Of a stretch of 40,127 bases of DNA, positions 40,015-40,127 are shown piece after piece (the stretch's first letter is position 1; each line of letters begins with the position of its first letter). The position numbers and the translations under genes are program-made. Below the pieces are notes generated by a model that was given only the letters and a program-made list of their open reading frames with translations, was not told the origin of the DNA and made no database searches. This DNA is from Rickettsia typhi (GTDB lineage: Bacteria; Pseudomonadota; Alphaproteobacteria; Rickettsiales; JABSSG01), in the NCBI GenBank assembly GCA_945905715.1, contig CAMDPW010000011.1, positions 1-40,127 on the forward strand, written 5' to 3'.

Positions 40015-40127
40015 ATGAGTACGAGTCCTTACAGTATAGATTTAAGAAAAAAAGTAGTAAAATATCTAGAATCAGGAAAAAGTCAGAAGTCAGCATCCGA
40101 GATATTTGATTTGAATCCATCTACAGT
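40015..40127 (+). mobile_element. IS630-type transposase, 5' part (runs off the window)
   Basis: The frame starts at ATG 40015 after an AAGGA ribosome-binding site and is open to the edge. SPYSIDLRKKVVKYLESGKS followed by QKSASEIFDLNPSTV is the N-terminal helix-turn-helix of IS630-family transposases, common in Rickettsiales genomes. The DDE catalytic part lies outside, so intactness is unknown. In many such elements the enzyme is split by a programmed frameshift. It inserts right behind tolA. Confidence 0.85.

Overview
The window is an AT-rich, gene-dense stretch of chromosome from an obligate intracellular alphaproteobacterium of the order Rickettsiales, most likely Rickettsiaceae or a near relative. 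Evidence for this is the dnaQ-coaE-ppsR / hemE-hemH-hemJ-rho arrangement, the mdh-sucCDAB-lpd TCA block, a TlyC/CorC-YbeY-Lnt block, a small Rickettsia-type membrane protein before tolQRA, strong AT bias, decayed genes, and an IS630-type transposase at the right edge. The species cannot be named from sequence alone.

Layout. 1-2313: end of an unknown gene, then the leftward operon ppsR-coaE-dnaQ. 2314-2585: an AT-rich gap between divergent ppsR and hemE with one perfect and five near-consensus DnaA boxes. This is the place where the replication origin lies in Caulobacter crescentus and Rickettsia prowazekii, and I call it the probable oriC. 2586-17934: a long run of rightward genes: late heme synthesis (hemE, hemH, hemJ), rho, malate dehydrogenase, succinyl-CoA synthetase, the whole 2-oxoglutarate dehydrogenase complex (E1, E2, E3), glutamine synthetase and a phytase-like lipoprotein. 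17953-28733: a surface-polysaccharide locus with GDP-mannose supply (manC-like, gmd), four intact glycosyltransferases, a WecA/WbpL-like initiating enzyme, an ABC exporter (Wzm/Wzt) and one decayed glycosyltransferase. 28734-31102: about 2.4 kb of decayed DNA, with a broken DxD-type glycosyltransferase and a broken rve-type transposase, ending at tRNA-Ala(TGC). 31428-37172: leftward envelope genes (GT-C-like membrane protein, unknown glycine-rich membrane protein, lnt, tlyC/corC, ybeY). 37242-39739: a small membrane protein and tolQRA, rightward. 40015-40127: 5' end of an IS630-type transposase.

How the genes work together. The right arm next to the putative origin carries central energy metabolism (mdh through lpd) and heme for respiration, co-oriented with presumed replication. 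The middle codes for building, lengthening and exporting an O-antigen-like glycan by the ABC-dependent route. The right end maintains the outer membrane: Lnt finishes lipoproteins and TolQRA energises outer-membrane constriction.

No wholly new system stands out. The most noteworthy items are the origin with its clustered DnaA-like boxes, the partly decayed glycan locus with a short Wzt, the four-cysteine pattern in ferrochelatase, the tandem repeat in the Rho N-terminus, and an unassigned glycine-rich membrane protein.
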